The notes under the pieces were generated by a model. The model made no database searches. It had not been told where the DNA came from and saw only the letters and a list, made by a program, of their open reading frames with translations. A stretch of 25,334 nucleotides of DNA from a virus: positions 1 through 25,334 of the IMG/VR virus record IMGVR_UViG_3300017752_000142; one strand, given 5' to 3'. This document shows positions 5,846 to 14,754 of the stretch, one piece after another. The position numbers and the translations under genes are program-made. How positions within the stretch are numbered: position 1 is the stretch's first letter; each line of letters opens with the position of its first letter.

Positions 5846-7437
5846 CCTATTCTTCGTTTTGAATTTAGTCGAGCAGATGCTTCTTGTGATGATGATACAT
5901 CTCCACTTACAACATAAGCTCTAATCATTTGATCCCCTGCATTTACTTCAGGAGATACTCCTGATGGTGGTGCTGAAGGAACTGATGCAACTCCTCTACC
6001 TATGTTTGCAGATGGTGTTGGTATACTACCTCCTACACCTTTAGATGCTGATTTAGCACCTTTAACTGCTGAAACAACTGCTGCTATAATACCTGCTGCT
6101 TGAACTGCGTATGCTATAAGTAACGGAATATTTTGTGGGAATCCAACCGCTGCTGTTTTTGCTGCACCTGTTGCTGTAGCAACTGTTGCTTCTGATGCTT
6201 TTAAAGTAGAGAATGTAATGGTTTTCTTTGCTTCCATTATCAATTCTTTAGCAGCTAATACTTGTTTTGCAATTAATAAACCTCTACCTACTTTTGTTTC
6301 TGCACCTGCTAAAGCAATCATATTATCAAGTGAATTAGAACGTGCTGCATCTAATTTCATTTGATTTTCTACTACGGCTACAGCATATTCACCATCTGCA
6401 TTTTGCTTTTCTTTGTTAATTATTTTAACACCTGTAGCTACAACTGCTGCTGTTTCAACTTCTTTTAAACCTGCTGATGTAATAGCATTTACTGTTGTTA
6501 CTTTTTCTCTAACAACTGTATTTGCACTTTCATCTCTAATACGTTTTTGTTCAGCAGCATTTAATGCTAATATTTCTGTTTCCTTAGCATATATTGCTTC
6601 TTTCTCAGCAGCATTTGTTTGTAATTGTAATAATTCTGCTTCTAATAATTTCTTTCTCTCATCATATATTTCTTTAGCTGATGCTCCTGATGCTTGTAGT
6701 ATTGCTAATTCACGTTGTGTTGCTGCAATTAATTCTGAATTAACTTGTTTTGCAGCCATTAAAGCACGTTCTGCTTCATCAGGTAAAATACCTAAGAATT
6801 CTAATACAGGTCTAGCTGCATCAAATAAAGCATCAAATGAATCTTTAATAAAGTCAATTGCTTGTCCTATAAATGGAACATTATTAGCAAATCGTTTTGC
6901 TGCCTTAGTTATGTCATCCCAATAGGCTATAACTGTACCTAATGCTACTATAAAAGCACCAACTCCAGTAGCAATTAAAGCCTTTTTAGTTGTACTACCA
7001 AATAGTTTAGCTGCTATACCTGATTTTTTCATTACAGTAGTAAACTGCATAAATCCTTCAGATACATCTTTTATACCTAAACCAACAGCAATTGCTGAGG
7101 CTGCTTTAGCTTCAAATTCACCAAATCGTTCTGATTCAATACCTAAAGCACCTAATGTACCTACTGCTGCTGTTAAACTACCAGCAAATATTTTAGCTGC
7201 ACCATCAGCAGCCATTAATTTATCTTCAAACTGTAGCCCTGTAATCGCATCATTAACCTTATCTAATTCTTTAGTTAATGCCTGAGATTGTTTTGATAAT
7301 TCTTTAAATGCCTGACTACCAGCAGGAACATCTCTCAGTTCATCATTAATTGCTGATAATTCGTCTTCAAGTTGACCAAGCGACTTTATTGCCGCTTGAT
7401 CATTGACTTTTACATTATATTCTAAAGTTGTGGCCAT
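5842..7437 (-). CDS. Tape measure protein (short)
   Basis: Extended protein that sets tail length and occupies the tail lumen before DNA ejection. The 531 residues are Ala/Lys/Glu-rich and mostly helical. The N-terminus (ATTLEYNVKVNDQAAIKSL, then a coiled-coil QSQALTKELDKVNDAI) is typical of tape measures. A hydrophobic segment lies at about 153-173 (ALIATGVGAFIVALGTVIAYW), followed by a stretch with PVLEFLGILPDEAERALMA. A long coiled coil covers about 230-330, and a second hydrophobic helix about 435-465. The C-terminus (RAYVVSGDVSSSQEASARLN) is a recurrent ending in tape measures of Bacteroidota phages. At roughly 0.15 nm per residue the length would predict a tail near 80 nm. It is separated from the chaperone gene by about 10 kb of tail genes, although these usually adjoin. 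Confidence 0.82.
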   Translation of the reverse strand: MATTLEYNVKVNDQAAIKSLGQLEDELSAINDELRDVPAGSQAFKELSKQSQALTKELDKVNDAITGLQFEDKLMAADGAAKIFAGSLTAAVGTLGALGIESERFGEFEAKAASAIAVGLGIKDVSEGFMQFTTVMKKSGIAAKLFGSTTKKALIATGVGAFIVALGTVIAYWDDITKAAKRFANNVPFIGQAIDFIKDSFDALFDAARPVLEFLGILPDEAERALMAAKQVNSELIAATQRELAILQASGASAKEIYDERKKLLEAELLQLQTNAAEKEAIYAKETEILALNAAEQKRIRDESANTVVREKVTTVNAITSAGLKEVETAAVVATGVKIINKEKQNADGEYAVAVVENQMKLDAARSNSLDNMIALAGAETKVGRGLLIAKQVLAAKELIMEAKKTITFSTLKASEATVATATGAAKTAAVGFPQNIPLLIAYAVQAAGIIAAVVSAVKGAKSASKGVGGSIPTPSANIGRGVASVPSAPPSGVSPEVNAGDQMIRAYVVSGDVSSSQEASARLNSKRRIG

Positions 7438-7472
7438 ACTAATAAATAGTTAGTTTGATTATTTTAAATTTG

Positions 7473-8306
7473 TTATGGAGGACAACTACCACAACTTGTA
7501 TGGAATGAAACAAAAGTTGCTTGGTAATCTACAATTCCACCAGTATAGTTATTATCTATAATTTCCCAACATTTACCATCTAAGAATGCACCACTACTTT
7601 GTAATTTAAGTGCTGCTCCATTAAAGAAATTACTTGAATATTGAAATTCAATATAATAAGTATTAAATTGACCACATTCTCTAATTTGCATTCTTTGTGT
7701 TGGAACAGTTGCTGTTGGAGTAGGTGTAGTTCCAGTACAAGGAACATTAGTACCTAATGATCCACCTGCATTAACTATCCTATATGTTGTTCCATCACTT
7801 AAAGTATAACCTCCTGGTACTGGATTATTAATGTAAGGATCAGTCCAAACATATGTTGCAGTTTGTAATTGTGTTCCATCAAAATAGTAAGTATTTGTTG
7901 GTGAACTTAGCAAACAAGCATCAGGATTAGGTGCTCCAGTAGTTCTATATCTTACTGTTATTGCAGTTCGAGCTGAAGTTGGTGTTGGAGTAGCCGTAGG
8001 AGTTGCTGTAGGCCCTACAGGTGTTGCTGTTGGTGTACCAGTTACTGTTGGTGTAGGTGTGGGTACTGCAGATGTTGCTGTAGGTGTAGGTGTTATTGTA
8101 ACACATCCTGTAACAGTTACTGCATTTGTACATGTCCCTGTTGAACGAATTATGTAAGTATTATAAGGAGTTACTGAATAACCACTTACTAATTCTGATC
8201 TTGAAACCCCACTAGCCAGCAAGTTTCCACCTACCTCACTTGTGTGGTATATGTCAAATGGGCCTACTGATGCTCCCATCGTCGTTGCTGTTAATATTAC
8301 TGCCAT
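7473..8306 (-). CDS. Modular Pro-Thr-linker virion protein, 277 aa
   Basis: Likely a tail-associated display or adhesion protein. It has an N-terminal domain of about 70 residues (VGPFDIYHTSEVGGNLLASG, then GYSVTPYNTYIIRSTGTC), a 40-residue Pro-Thr linker (71-110), a Cys-containing module at about 116-190 (TAITVRYRTTGAPNPDACLL to GTNVPC), a short linker (193-203) and a C-terminal module 206-277 with one Cys near the start, C246 in the middle and SCGSC at the end. The last module matches the Cys...CW...DCxxC plan seen in two neighbouring proteins. The 'GPFDIY...ASGVSR...GYSV' N-terminus recurs in virion proteins of Bacteroidota phages as I recall. No signal peptide. A-rich leader, no Shine-Dalgarno. 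Function inferred from location between hub-like and tape measure genes. Confidence 0.68.
   Translation of the reverse strand: MAVILTATTMGASVGPFDIYHTSEVGGNLLASGVSRSELVSGYSVTPYNTYIIRSTGTCTNAVTVTGCVTITPTPTATSAVPTPTPTVTGTPTATPVGPTATPTATPTPTSARTAITVRYRTTGAPNPDACLLSSPTNTYYFDGTQLQTATYVWTDPYINNPVPGGYTLSDGTTYRIVNAGGSLGTNVPCTGTTPTPTATVPTQRMQIRECGQFNTYYIEFQYSSNFFNGAALKLQSSGAFLDGKCWEIIDNNYTGGIVDYQATFVSFHTSCGSCPP
7698..7730 (-). repeat. Pro-Thr linker, 11 codons (277-aa protein, second)
   Basis: Codes for TPTPTATVPTQ between two Cys modules; imperfect ACN-CCN units, the shortest linker in the window. Confidence 0.6.
7977..8096 (-). repeat. Pro-Thr linker, 40 codons (277-aa protein, first)
   Basis: Imperfect hexanucleotide array (GGTGTT/GGTGTA type on the plus strand) with interruptions VGP and SAV; it separates the N-terminal domain from the first module. 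Confidence 0.75.
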
Positions 8307-8338
8307 ATTATTTTATTTAATATTAATTTTATTATTTT

Positions 8339-10036
8339 TTAACATAATGTTTCACCTGTTCCTACTGTACCTAAACTATTTGTTGATGTCCAATAGTAAT
8401 CATTTGCTCCATCATTGTAAGAATAGAATCCACTTCCTATAAAGTTAGTGTATGTAGCACCTGCAGCATATACTCTATCACCTGATTCTATAAGGGCACC
8501 TGTATTACCACTACGTTTCAATAATCTAAATGCTCTTAATTGAGTATATCCACAAGCTGTAGTACTACTTCCAGCACCTCCATCATTTGGATCCCAACTT
8601 GAATCAACTACTTTAGCATTGAAATCATAGAATGTACCACATACTCCACTACCTTGTACTGCAGTATCTCCAGGTCCATATTCAACAAAGAATAATGGTA
8701 AATCACCTTGTACATCACTTAATCCCCAGTATCTGTCAGCAGCCGCTCCATTTGATAATGAAGTAGTTAAATTAGCATCTTGATATAATTGAGCACCAAC
8801 TTGAACTGCTGCCATTAATGTAGGTTGTTGTGAGTAAACCGCTGTATTAGCATTTCCAGCACAAGCACCACTACTATCTGTATAAGGTGTTGGACCATTA
8901 TAGTAATAAGTGTACACTGTTGGTGTTGGTGTAGGTGTTGGTGTGGGTGTTGGTGTAGGTGTTGCTGTTGGTGTTGGTGTAGGATTAACTAATTGACAAG
9001 CAGCACAATCATCATAGAATGTTGTCATAACTGGATAACTAGCATTATATGTAATAGTTTCTATTACTGAATGACATATTATAATACCATTTACATCTAT
9101 TCCAAATGAATCTCCGAAAGCTAAAGGTTCTCCAGTATAAGTAACTTCTGTTGTTGAAGTCCCATCACATTCTCTTACTCTAAATGATTGAGGTATTACC
9201 GCACGACAATCTGCACAATCATCAAAACTAGCTGTGTATTGATACAAATTAGAAGTATGTGGGAAAGTAACAACATTGTCTAAACAGATCCAATCACTAA
9301 TATCTGGGAAAGATGTATTATATATTGCTACAGATCCTGTTCCAAGATTTTCAAGGCCTGGTGTTAATGATGCAAAGTTTATATCAGGTGCGCTACCAAC
9401 ACATCTTTGTCCTCTATAATAATATATTGTAGGTGTTGGTGTAGGTGTTGCTGCTGTAGGTGATGGTGTTGGTGTAGGATCTACTCCACATTCTCTAATA
9501 GATGCAATACCTTGTCCTGGTACATAGTATATATAGTAGTCTGAACCACCTCCGCCAGCATTTCCAATACCATACCATCCTGTAAATTGTAATTCAGGAC
9601 CTTGAGCTGGTGGTGAAATATCATAATCATAAATTATATCTCCTACTTGAGCATCTGCTACATTACTAAATGATGGTGAATAACGAGGGTTAGGTTGAGT
9701 TAAAATACAAACACCAGCATCATTATATGCTGAAGTACTTTTGAAATATGAAAGAAATCCAGTTGCAGAAGGTGTAGGTGTAGGTGTTACTCCACCTGGT
9801 GTTGGTGTTGGTGTAACACCTGCTGTTGTTATAGAAGCCTGAGAAGAAGTACAAGTACCTGAAGTAATAGTAGCAGTGATTGTAACACCGGTATTACATG
9901 TTACAGTAATACCACTTGCTAAATTTCCTTTAGTTGTTGAATTAGGACTTATAGTCCCACTGCTAACAGATAAAGATATAGTATCTGAATTTGCATAAGA
10001 GCTTCCAAAATTAGCTGATAAATCGAATGTAGCCAT
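8339..10036 (-). CDS. Modular Pro-Thr-linker virion protein, 565 aa
   Basis: Probable tail-displayed protein built from repeated modules. An N-terminal Ser/Thr-rich beta domain (1-72; SANFGSSYANSDTISLSVSS) is followed by linkers at 75-91, 187-203 and 352-373. The first intervening module (94-183) has C110 and ends IRECG. The second block (204-350) is two modules in tandem, ending FDDCADC (271-277) and YDDCAAC (341-347). After the last linker come a module with LYQDANLTTSLSNG and GSGVC (375-466) and a final region ending in Cys565. Two module classes can be seen: a DCxxC-ending class of about 70 residues, and a 'YxDxxLTT' class also present in the 668-aa protein. The size and modularity suggest receptor binding or surface attachment, but this is inference. 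The gene follows the hub-like gene, with an 18-nt gap. Confidence 0.7.
   Translation of the reverse strand: MATFDLSANFGSSYANSDTISLSVSSGTISPNSTTKGNLASGITVTCNTGVTITATITSGTCTSSQASITTAGVTPTPTPGGVTPTPTPSATGFLSYFKSTSAYNDAGVCILTQPNPRYSPSFSNVADAQVGDIIYDYDISPPAQGPELQFTGWYGIGNAGGGGSDYYIYYVPGQGIASIRECGVDPTPTPSPTAATPTPTPTIYYYRGQRCVGSAPDINFASLTPGLENLGTGSVAIYNTSFPDISDWICLDNVVTFPHTSNLYQYTASFDDCADCRAVIPQSFRVRECDGTSTTEVTYTGEPLAFGDSFGIDVNGIIICHSVIETITYNASYPVMTTFYDDCAACQLVNPTPTPTATPTPTPTPTPTPTPTVYTYYYNGPTPYTDSSGACAGNANTAVYSQQPTLMAAVQVGAQLYQDANLTTSLSNGAAADRYWGLSDVQGDLPLFFVEYGPGDTAVQGSGVCGTFYDFNAKVVDSSWDPNDGGAGSSTTACGYTQLRAFRLLKRSGNTGALIESGDRVYAAGATYTNFIGSGFYSYNDGANDYYWTSTNSLGTVGTGETLC
8918..8983 (-). repeat. Pro-Thr linker, 22 codons (565-aa protein, third)
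   Basis: The most regular array in the window: (TP)n with one Ala, made of near-identical ACACCA/ACACCT/ACACCC hexamers. Confidence 0.75.
9428..9478 (-). repeat. Pro-Thr linker, 17 codons (565-aa protein, second)
   Basis: Codes for [17 protein letters not shown]; joins the IREC-ending module to the tandem DCxxC modules. Confidence 0.65.
9764..9814 (-). repeat. Pro-Thr linker, 17 codons (565-aa protein, first)
   Basis: Two TPTPTP blocks split by GGV, directly after the N-terminal domain. Confidence 0.65.
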
Positions 10037-10054
10037 TTTATTTTATTTTATTTT

Positions 10055-13048
10055 TTAACATGATCCATTATTTTGTACTGTCCATGAAGATGGGTTATAT
10101 GTTACAGTTTTACCATCACAAGCACATACGTCTATTGTAAATCCACTTACTGATCTTTCTTGTAATTTATATTCTTGATCAGTACAATCCCACCATTCTA
10201 CCGACGCAGGACCATCACTATTTCTTGTAAATGTATATGAAGTACAAGTACTACAAGCACAACCTGGGTTAGCACAGTTTCCAATTACATAATCTAAATT
10301 AATTGTTGCTGTAGCAGTTGTTGTACCACTAATTGTATAACAAATTCCATTAGTTGCTAATATAATATTACCTACATTTCCTCCAGCAACCGTATGTAAT
10401 ATCTCACTTGAAGCCGAACCATCACTACAATTTGTTAATGTATAATTAATTTGTGGTGTAGCAGTTGGTGTTGCCGTTGGTGTTCCTGTAGGTGTAGGTG
10501 TTGGCGTAGCAGCTGTTGGTGTTGGAGTAGGTGTATTAGTAAACCCTGGAGGTGTTGCTGTTGGTGTAGGTGTAGGTTGTCCACCTCCTATATTTAAATT
10601 AAAGTTACAATCTGTTATAGCACCTATAATTAAATTAAAGTCACAAAGCGGTAATGCTGGTGTAGGTGTAGGTGTAAATCCTGTAGGTGTTGGTGTTGGA
10701 GTAACTATAGGTACATCACTACATACTACTACTAAACGACAATCTGGTGTTGCAGTTGGTGTTGGTGTAGCAGATGTTGGTGTTGGTGTAGGAGTTACTG
10801 TTGCAGTTGGTGTTGGAGTAATATTAATTGTTCCACATACTACTTCTAAAGCACATTGATCAATAAATGCTCTTTCATATACTGGTCTTTGTTTTAATAG
10901 CTCAACTTCAACAACATCATCAATAGTTAAATTAAATCCATTAATTTTGTTTATTCTATATTGCTCACCATGAATGAATACTCTATCATTTAATCTTATG
11001 TTTTGGTATTCTGTAGGTGAGAATTCTAAATCTAAAGTAACTTTTCTATTTTCATCCCAATACAATGTATCAATGTAATTTTTCCAAAATGAATCAAATG
11101 CATCCTTACCCTGAAGAGCAGGATCATAATACATTGAAATTAAATTAAAATAATCATTGGAAAAATTTAAATCTATAGTGCTTTCACCTGGTTGTAATGA
11201 TTGTAGATTTGATATAGTAGAATAAAAATTACTAGATTCAAATCCATAATATATTTTACCTAATCCACCACCAGCAAATGTTGGTACATCAACATCAACT
11301 TTATAACCTAATCTAGGTTTAAATTGAAATGTTGTTTGTGCTGTATTTTCAAATTTATATAAGTGAGGTAATACTGCGGATCCTGTAGATAAATTATATG
11401 TTGGGTTACCATCATTATCTAATGAACCAGATTCAATCATTGGTCCTAAAACAGTAGGTCCAAATATAGTTTCAATTGTTTTCTTTCCTACAGGTATATT
11501 AGAATCAGCAATGATTTCTTGAGTACCATATTGGAAGTTAGGTGTATTATCTTTAGCTATTTTACTAAACCTATCATTATCATCCTTATCTTTAATTAAT
11601 AATGTTTTAGGTTGTTCATTAACAGGATGTTTAATTGATATTTTTTGAGCAGTATCGTATCTTGATGTCCAATCAATGTCACGACCTTGACTCATCCAAT
11701 CTTCAAAGTTTTCAATTACTATTGTTTTACTTTCATTAGGATGAGGTACTATTACGGCATTAAACTTAGTTAATATACCTTTTAAAACATCATATGCCTT
11801 TAATTTACTATCCCATTGTAATGACATATCAATTTCAGCATCACCATATGATACAGGTGCTGAAACACATCTAAATAAATTATCAAAACCAGCTACTGTA
11901 GCTGAGTTAGGTAAAGTGTTTCTTTTATCATATAATGCTGTAACATTTATTGTATCAAAAGATGAAAGTGTACCATTCCATGAAACATTTATAGTTGTAG
12001 AAGACTGTCCATAAGTAAAGTTTGCACTTGTTTCTGCTAAAGTAAAAGTATTATTTTTAGTTATTTGTAGAAAAACTATTGCATTATTAGAAGCAAAAGG
12101 AGTTGGATTAAATACTGTACATTGTGCTGTAAATTCATAGTCACCACCTATTGGTGCTGTATACTTGTACGTTGAAGGATTATAATTATTAGTAGGATCG
12201 TCTATTTCAGTATCATATGCTAAATCAACATATGTGGTATTTGGGAGTGTTTGGTTCTGAACTTGTGTAGCTGAAAATGTTGATGCTGCTGAGGCTGATA
12301 ATACAGGCCCTAAACTATCTTGTCCTTTAGGTAGAATATATAAATCATCAAATGTTGATCCTGAAACTAAAGTAGATTCATATTTGTATCCTGCATAATC
12401 AACAATTGTATCTATTACATCTCTAGCTAATATAGCAGGTAAAAATTGTCTTTCCTCTATTGGTGTAGATGGATTTGCAATACCAGGATCAAATATATTT
12501 CGATTTATTTGTATTCTAGGTATAGTAGGATAATCATCGGGTTGATCGGTTCCAAAATCACATAATGGGTATAATATAGACCCATTTAATAAATCGCCTT
12601 GCCATGATGCAGATATTGAAGCTGAATTTAGTAAGTGATTATAATCTGACCAATCAACATCAGTCATATTTGTTCCTTCAACAGTATTTTTAAAATTAAC
12701 TGTATCATCAGCAACTGTTACATTATAGCCTATGTAATTACCATCAGTAACTGTTTCTTCTAATTGAAATTCTCCACCTAATAATTTTTCACCATTATAA
12801 AGTACTTCAGCATCAATTGTATTATATAAACCAGGTATATTATCAGCTCCTACTCTGTAAGCGCCTTTAAAAAATGCGTTATTACGTCTAGTTCCCGGTA
12901 GATTAAACGTTTGAGAACCAACACCAAATATTTCGCCGATTGAAGTGTTTTCAACGGCAGATACATCTAGTCTTAATGGTATGTTACTATCAATGTCAAG
13001 ATCGTACCATGCATTATTATAATAAACTCGTAATATAAGATCGCCCAT
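10055..13048 (-). CDS. Tail hub/tip-like protein with Pro-Thr modular extension, 997 aa
   Basis: Residues 1-730 resemble the large tail hub/tip protein of Bacteroidota phages: an N-terminal segment with IPLRLDVSAVENTSIGEIFG, FNLPGTRRNNAFF and AEVLYNGEKLLGGEFQLEE, then DYAGYKYES, then LKAYDVLKGILTKFNAVIVP and ENFEDWMSQGRDIDWTSR, and a closing beta segment (LNDRVFIHGEQYRINKI). Residues 731-997 are an extension: linkers at 744-768, 783-799 and 825-865 separate very short Cys modules (QCALEVVCG, DCRLVVVCSD, CDFNLIIG and DCNFNLNIGGG), then a longer Cys-rich domain 866-997 (CACSTC, WWDC, CACDGK). The start codon overlaps the stop of the 413-aa gene by one base (TAATG). The extension looks like a late addition to a core virion protein; four mini-modules share a C-x-(L/F)-x-(V/L)-(V/I) core. 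Enzymatic activity is not evident. Confidence 0.72.
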   Translation of the reverse strand: MGDLILRVYYNNAWYDLDIDSNIPLRLDVSAVENTSIGEIFGVGSQTFNLPGTRRNNAFFKGAYRVGADNIPGLYNTIDAEVLYNGEKLLGGEFQLEETVTDGNYIGYNVTVADDTVNFKNTVEGTNMTDVDWSDYNHLLNSASISASWQGDLLNGSILYPLCDFGTDQPDDYPTIPRIQINRNIFDPGIANPSTPIEERQFLPAILARDVIDTIVDYAGYKYESTLVSGSTFDDLYILPKGQDSLGPVLSASAASTFSATQVQNQTLPNTTYVDLAYDTEIDDPTNNYNPSTYKYTAPIGGDYEFTAQCTVFNPTPFASNNAIVFLQITKNNTFTLAETSANFTYGQSSTTINVSWNGTLSSFDTINVTALYDKRNTLPNSATVAGFDNLFRCVSAPVSYGDAEIDMSLQWDSKLKAYDVLKGILTKFNAVIVPHPNESKTIVIENFEDWMSQGRDIDWTSRYDTAQKISIKHPVNEQPKTLLIKDKDDNDRFSKIAKDNTPNFQYGTQEIIADSNIPVGKKTIETIFGPTVLGPMIESGSLDNDGNPTYNLSTGSAVLPHLYKFENTAQTTFQFKPRLGYKVDVDVPTFAGGGLGKIYYGFESSNFYSTISNLQSLQPGESTIDLNFSNDYFNLISMYYDPALQGKDAFDSFWKNYIDTLYWDENRKVTLDLEFSPTEYQNIRLNDRVFIHGEQYRINKINGFNLTIDDVVEVELLKQRPVYERAFIDQCALEVVCGTINITPTPTATVTPTPTPTSATPTPTATPDCRLVVVCSDVPIVTPTPTPTGFTPTPTPALPLCDFNLIIGAITDCNFNLNIGGGQPTPTPTATPPGFTNTPTPTPTAATPTPTPTGTPTATPTATPQINYTLTNCSDGSASSEILHTVAGGNVGNIILATNGICYTISGTTTATATINLDYVIGNCANPGCACSTCTSYTFTRNSDGPASVEWWDCTDQEYKLQERSVSGFTIDVCACDGKTVTYNPSSWTVQNNGSC
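10454..10576 (-). repeat. Pro-Thr linker, 41 codons (997-aa protein, third)
   Basis: Imperfect hexamer array broken by PPGFTN, an interruption of the same kind (PPGFT or PGFT) as in two linkers of the 668-aa protein. Confidence 0.75.
10587..10646 (-). repeat. 24-bp direct repeat pair in mini-module region
   Basis: Two 24-bp copies at 10587-10610 and 10623-10646 differ at two bases and are offset by 36 bp. They encode FNLNIG and FNLIIG, so the mini-modules arose or are maintained by tandem duplication. Confidence 0.75.
10652..10702 (-). repeat. Pro-Thr linker, 17 codons (997-aa protein, second)
   Basis: Codes for TPTPTPTGFTPTPTPAL between mini-modules two and three. Confidence 0.65.
10745..10819 (-). 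repeat. Pro-Thr linker, 25 codons (997-aa protein, first)
   Basis: Follows mini-module one; contains VTP and SAT interruptions. Confidence 0.7.
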
Positions 13049-14289
13049 TAGTATCTAGAGTGTTTAGCATTTGCTTTTCTATATTGAATTGTAAATTTAA
13101 ACATTCGTTGACCAGCAACATTTGTTCTATATTGTTCATCTGCATTGGTAATAATAATAGGCTCAAAATGAGAATCTACTTGTACAAACACAGATGGTGA
13201 TTCAAATAATTCGAATAGCCAAGTTGCTTGTTTAGTAGTTAACCAATTAGTTTCTGCTGTATAGTTGTTTCCAAATTGATTTAAGTATTGTGTTTCTCCT
13301 CGTTTAGCATAATCATATGCTATTGTAGAAGTTTCTGTTGAATAATCTATATATGGTGCTCTGTATGTTTCTCTACTAAATGATTCTCTTTCAGTAGTTA
13401 CCATTGTTGCTCTATAATAATCGTAAACACCTAATTTATTAATAAATGCAAAATTAGCACCTTCATGGTATAAGCATCCTAAATTAAATAAGAATTTATT
13501 TGAAGTACCTCCAGAATAATCTAATTCAATACTATAATAAGGGTATTGTGAAGAATTACTGAAGTAACTAGCTAGGCTACCTACATTTTGTAAGTTAGCA
13601 GGTCCTATACCTGCATGTAATAATTTATTTGATATAGGAACATGTGAATAAGGATTAGTAAAACTTGTATTATATACCTGTGATAAATTATCATTGTAAA
13701 CTCTAACAATAGTTCTATCCCAATGTCCTTTAGAACCAATACCACATAAACTAGATACTGTCATGTAATCTGATTCTGATACCACTAATGCTTCTTGTAT
13801 TGTACTACTATTTACAGTAGTTACTTCATTAGATGCGTTTGTTAAAGCATCATAATCTGCATTTGGCCAATTAAAAGTTCCTGCATCACGTTCTGTTACA
13901 GCAGGTATTACTTGAGAATTTTCTTCTGTTGTTGATGAAACAAAAGGTGATGTTACAAGTGATGAAGATATTGATGTACCATATTCTTCAGCAAATTCAA
14001 TCAAAAATTGATTTATGTTATTATTGGTAGAATTTGTAAATGGAACAGGACCTGACACAAGCCATGGTTGTGTATATCCCATGTGATCATCTAACAGTCT
14101 TGACACTTCAAATACACCATAACTCGAATCGTTAGCTACTTGTTTTACTGTAGATAATACAACCCCATTACTTAATATTCTACAGATGTATCTATGTTGA
14201 GGTGAACTTGCAAAAGTACCTTCAACAACATAAATCATATCTGATTGTGTGCCATTGGGAAATGTCGGGGATTGAGTTATTGTTATCAT
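13048..14289 (-). CDS. Distal tail / baseplate-associated protein, 413 aa
   Basis: A structural tail protein placed between the HK97-gp10-like gene and the hub-like gene. Features include an N-terminal beta domain (MIYVVEGTFASSPQHRYICR), a Ser/Thr/Asn-rich middle, LFNLGCLYHEGANFAFINKL followed by GVYDYYRATMVTTERESFSR, and a C-terminal domain with LTTKQATWLFELFESPSVFV and FKFTIQYRKAN. The 'NKxGxxDxYR' segment followed by a charged strand is a pattern I associate with tail proteins that precede the hub protein in Bacteroidota phages. It overlaps the upstream gp10-like gene by 4 nt (ATGA) and the downstream hub gene by 1 nt (TAATG), so all three are translated from one message. The exact place in the tail tip is inferred. 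Confidence 0.65.
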   Translation of the reverse strand: MITITQSPTFPNGTQSDMIYVVEGTFASSPQHRYICRILSNGVVLSTVKQVANDSSYGVFEVSRLLDDHMGYTQPWLVSGPVPFTNSTNNNINQFLIEFAEEYGTSISSSLVTSPFVSSTTEENSQVIPAVTERDAGTFNWPNADYDALTNASNEVTTVNSSTIQEALVVSESDYMTVSSLCGIGSKGHWDRTIVRVYNDNLSQVYNTSFTNPYSHVPISNKLLHAGIGPANLQNVGSLASYFSNSSQYPYYSIELDYSGGTSNKFLFNLGCLYHEGANFAFINKLGVYDYYRATMVTTERESFSRETYRAPYIDYSTETSTIAYDYAKRGETQYLNQFGNNYTAETNWLTTKQATWLFELFESPSVFVQVDSHFEPIIITNADEQYRTNVAGQRMFKFTIQYRKANAKHSRY

Positions 14290-14753
14290 GATTTAAATGC
14301 TACTTGTATTGATTGGTCTATATCTTGTCCCATTGCTTGTTGTAATGCTTCATTACCAAATTCTTCCTGTACTTTTTTAATTGCAGGAGCAGCAAATGGT
14401 TTTGCCTTAGGATTTGTTCCTCGTTTACCTATATTATATGCTATTGCCCATGCAAATGAATCTACTGTAGCCCCTGCTTTAGGTGTTAATGCTCTACGTT
14501 TTATCCAATTTTTAATTGGTGCTATAGGTGGCATTTTACCTGGGCCTCTACCTATACCTTCTTCTATTACAATACCATACCATTCATTAACTGCAATATT
14601 TTCAATTAATTCATTTTCAAATGTTTCATTAGTAATTGATTTAGCTAAATCTCCGTTAATATATGATTTATTACGTTTTAGATTAGCAACCATTTGCTCA
14701 CGGACTCTATCTCCGTATTCACCTAATGCCGATATGGTATTTTCATTTGTCAT
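14286..14753 (-). CDS. HK97-gp10-like head-tail/tail completion protein
   Basis: The 155-aa product resembles HK97 gp10-type neck/tail completion proteins. Diagnostic parts are NEWYGIVIEEGIGRGPGKMP (a Y-x-x-x-(I/V)-E-x-G-x-G-x-x-P-G-K-x-P motif), a basic helix PIKNWIKRRAL, AWAIAYNIGKRGTNP, and a terminal PFAAPAIKKVQEEF. These proteins join the head connector and tail and often neighbour the tail terminator gene, as here: the terminator-like protein ends just 1 nt upstream of this start. Short, soluble, with no membrane segment. It overlaps the next gene by 4 nt. The plus-strand ORF covering the same span is an antisense shadow. Confidence 0.78.
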   Translation of the reverse strand: MTNENTISALGEYGDRVREQMVANLKRNKSYINGDLAKSITNETFENELIENIAVNEWYGIVIEEGIGRGPGKMPPIAPIKNWIKRRALTPKAGATVDSFAWAIAYNIGKRGTNPKAKPFAAPAIKKVQEEFGNEALQQAMGQDIDQSIQVAFKS

Positions 14754-14754
14754 A

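Noticed and set aside
6413-6925. 170-aa plus-strand ORF opposite the tape measure gene
   Set aside because: Composition (Ala/Ser/Ile with no domain) is what the antisense of an Ala/Lys/Glu-rich coiled coil gives; the minus-strand gene is clear.
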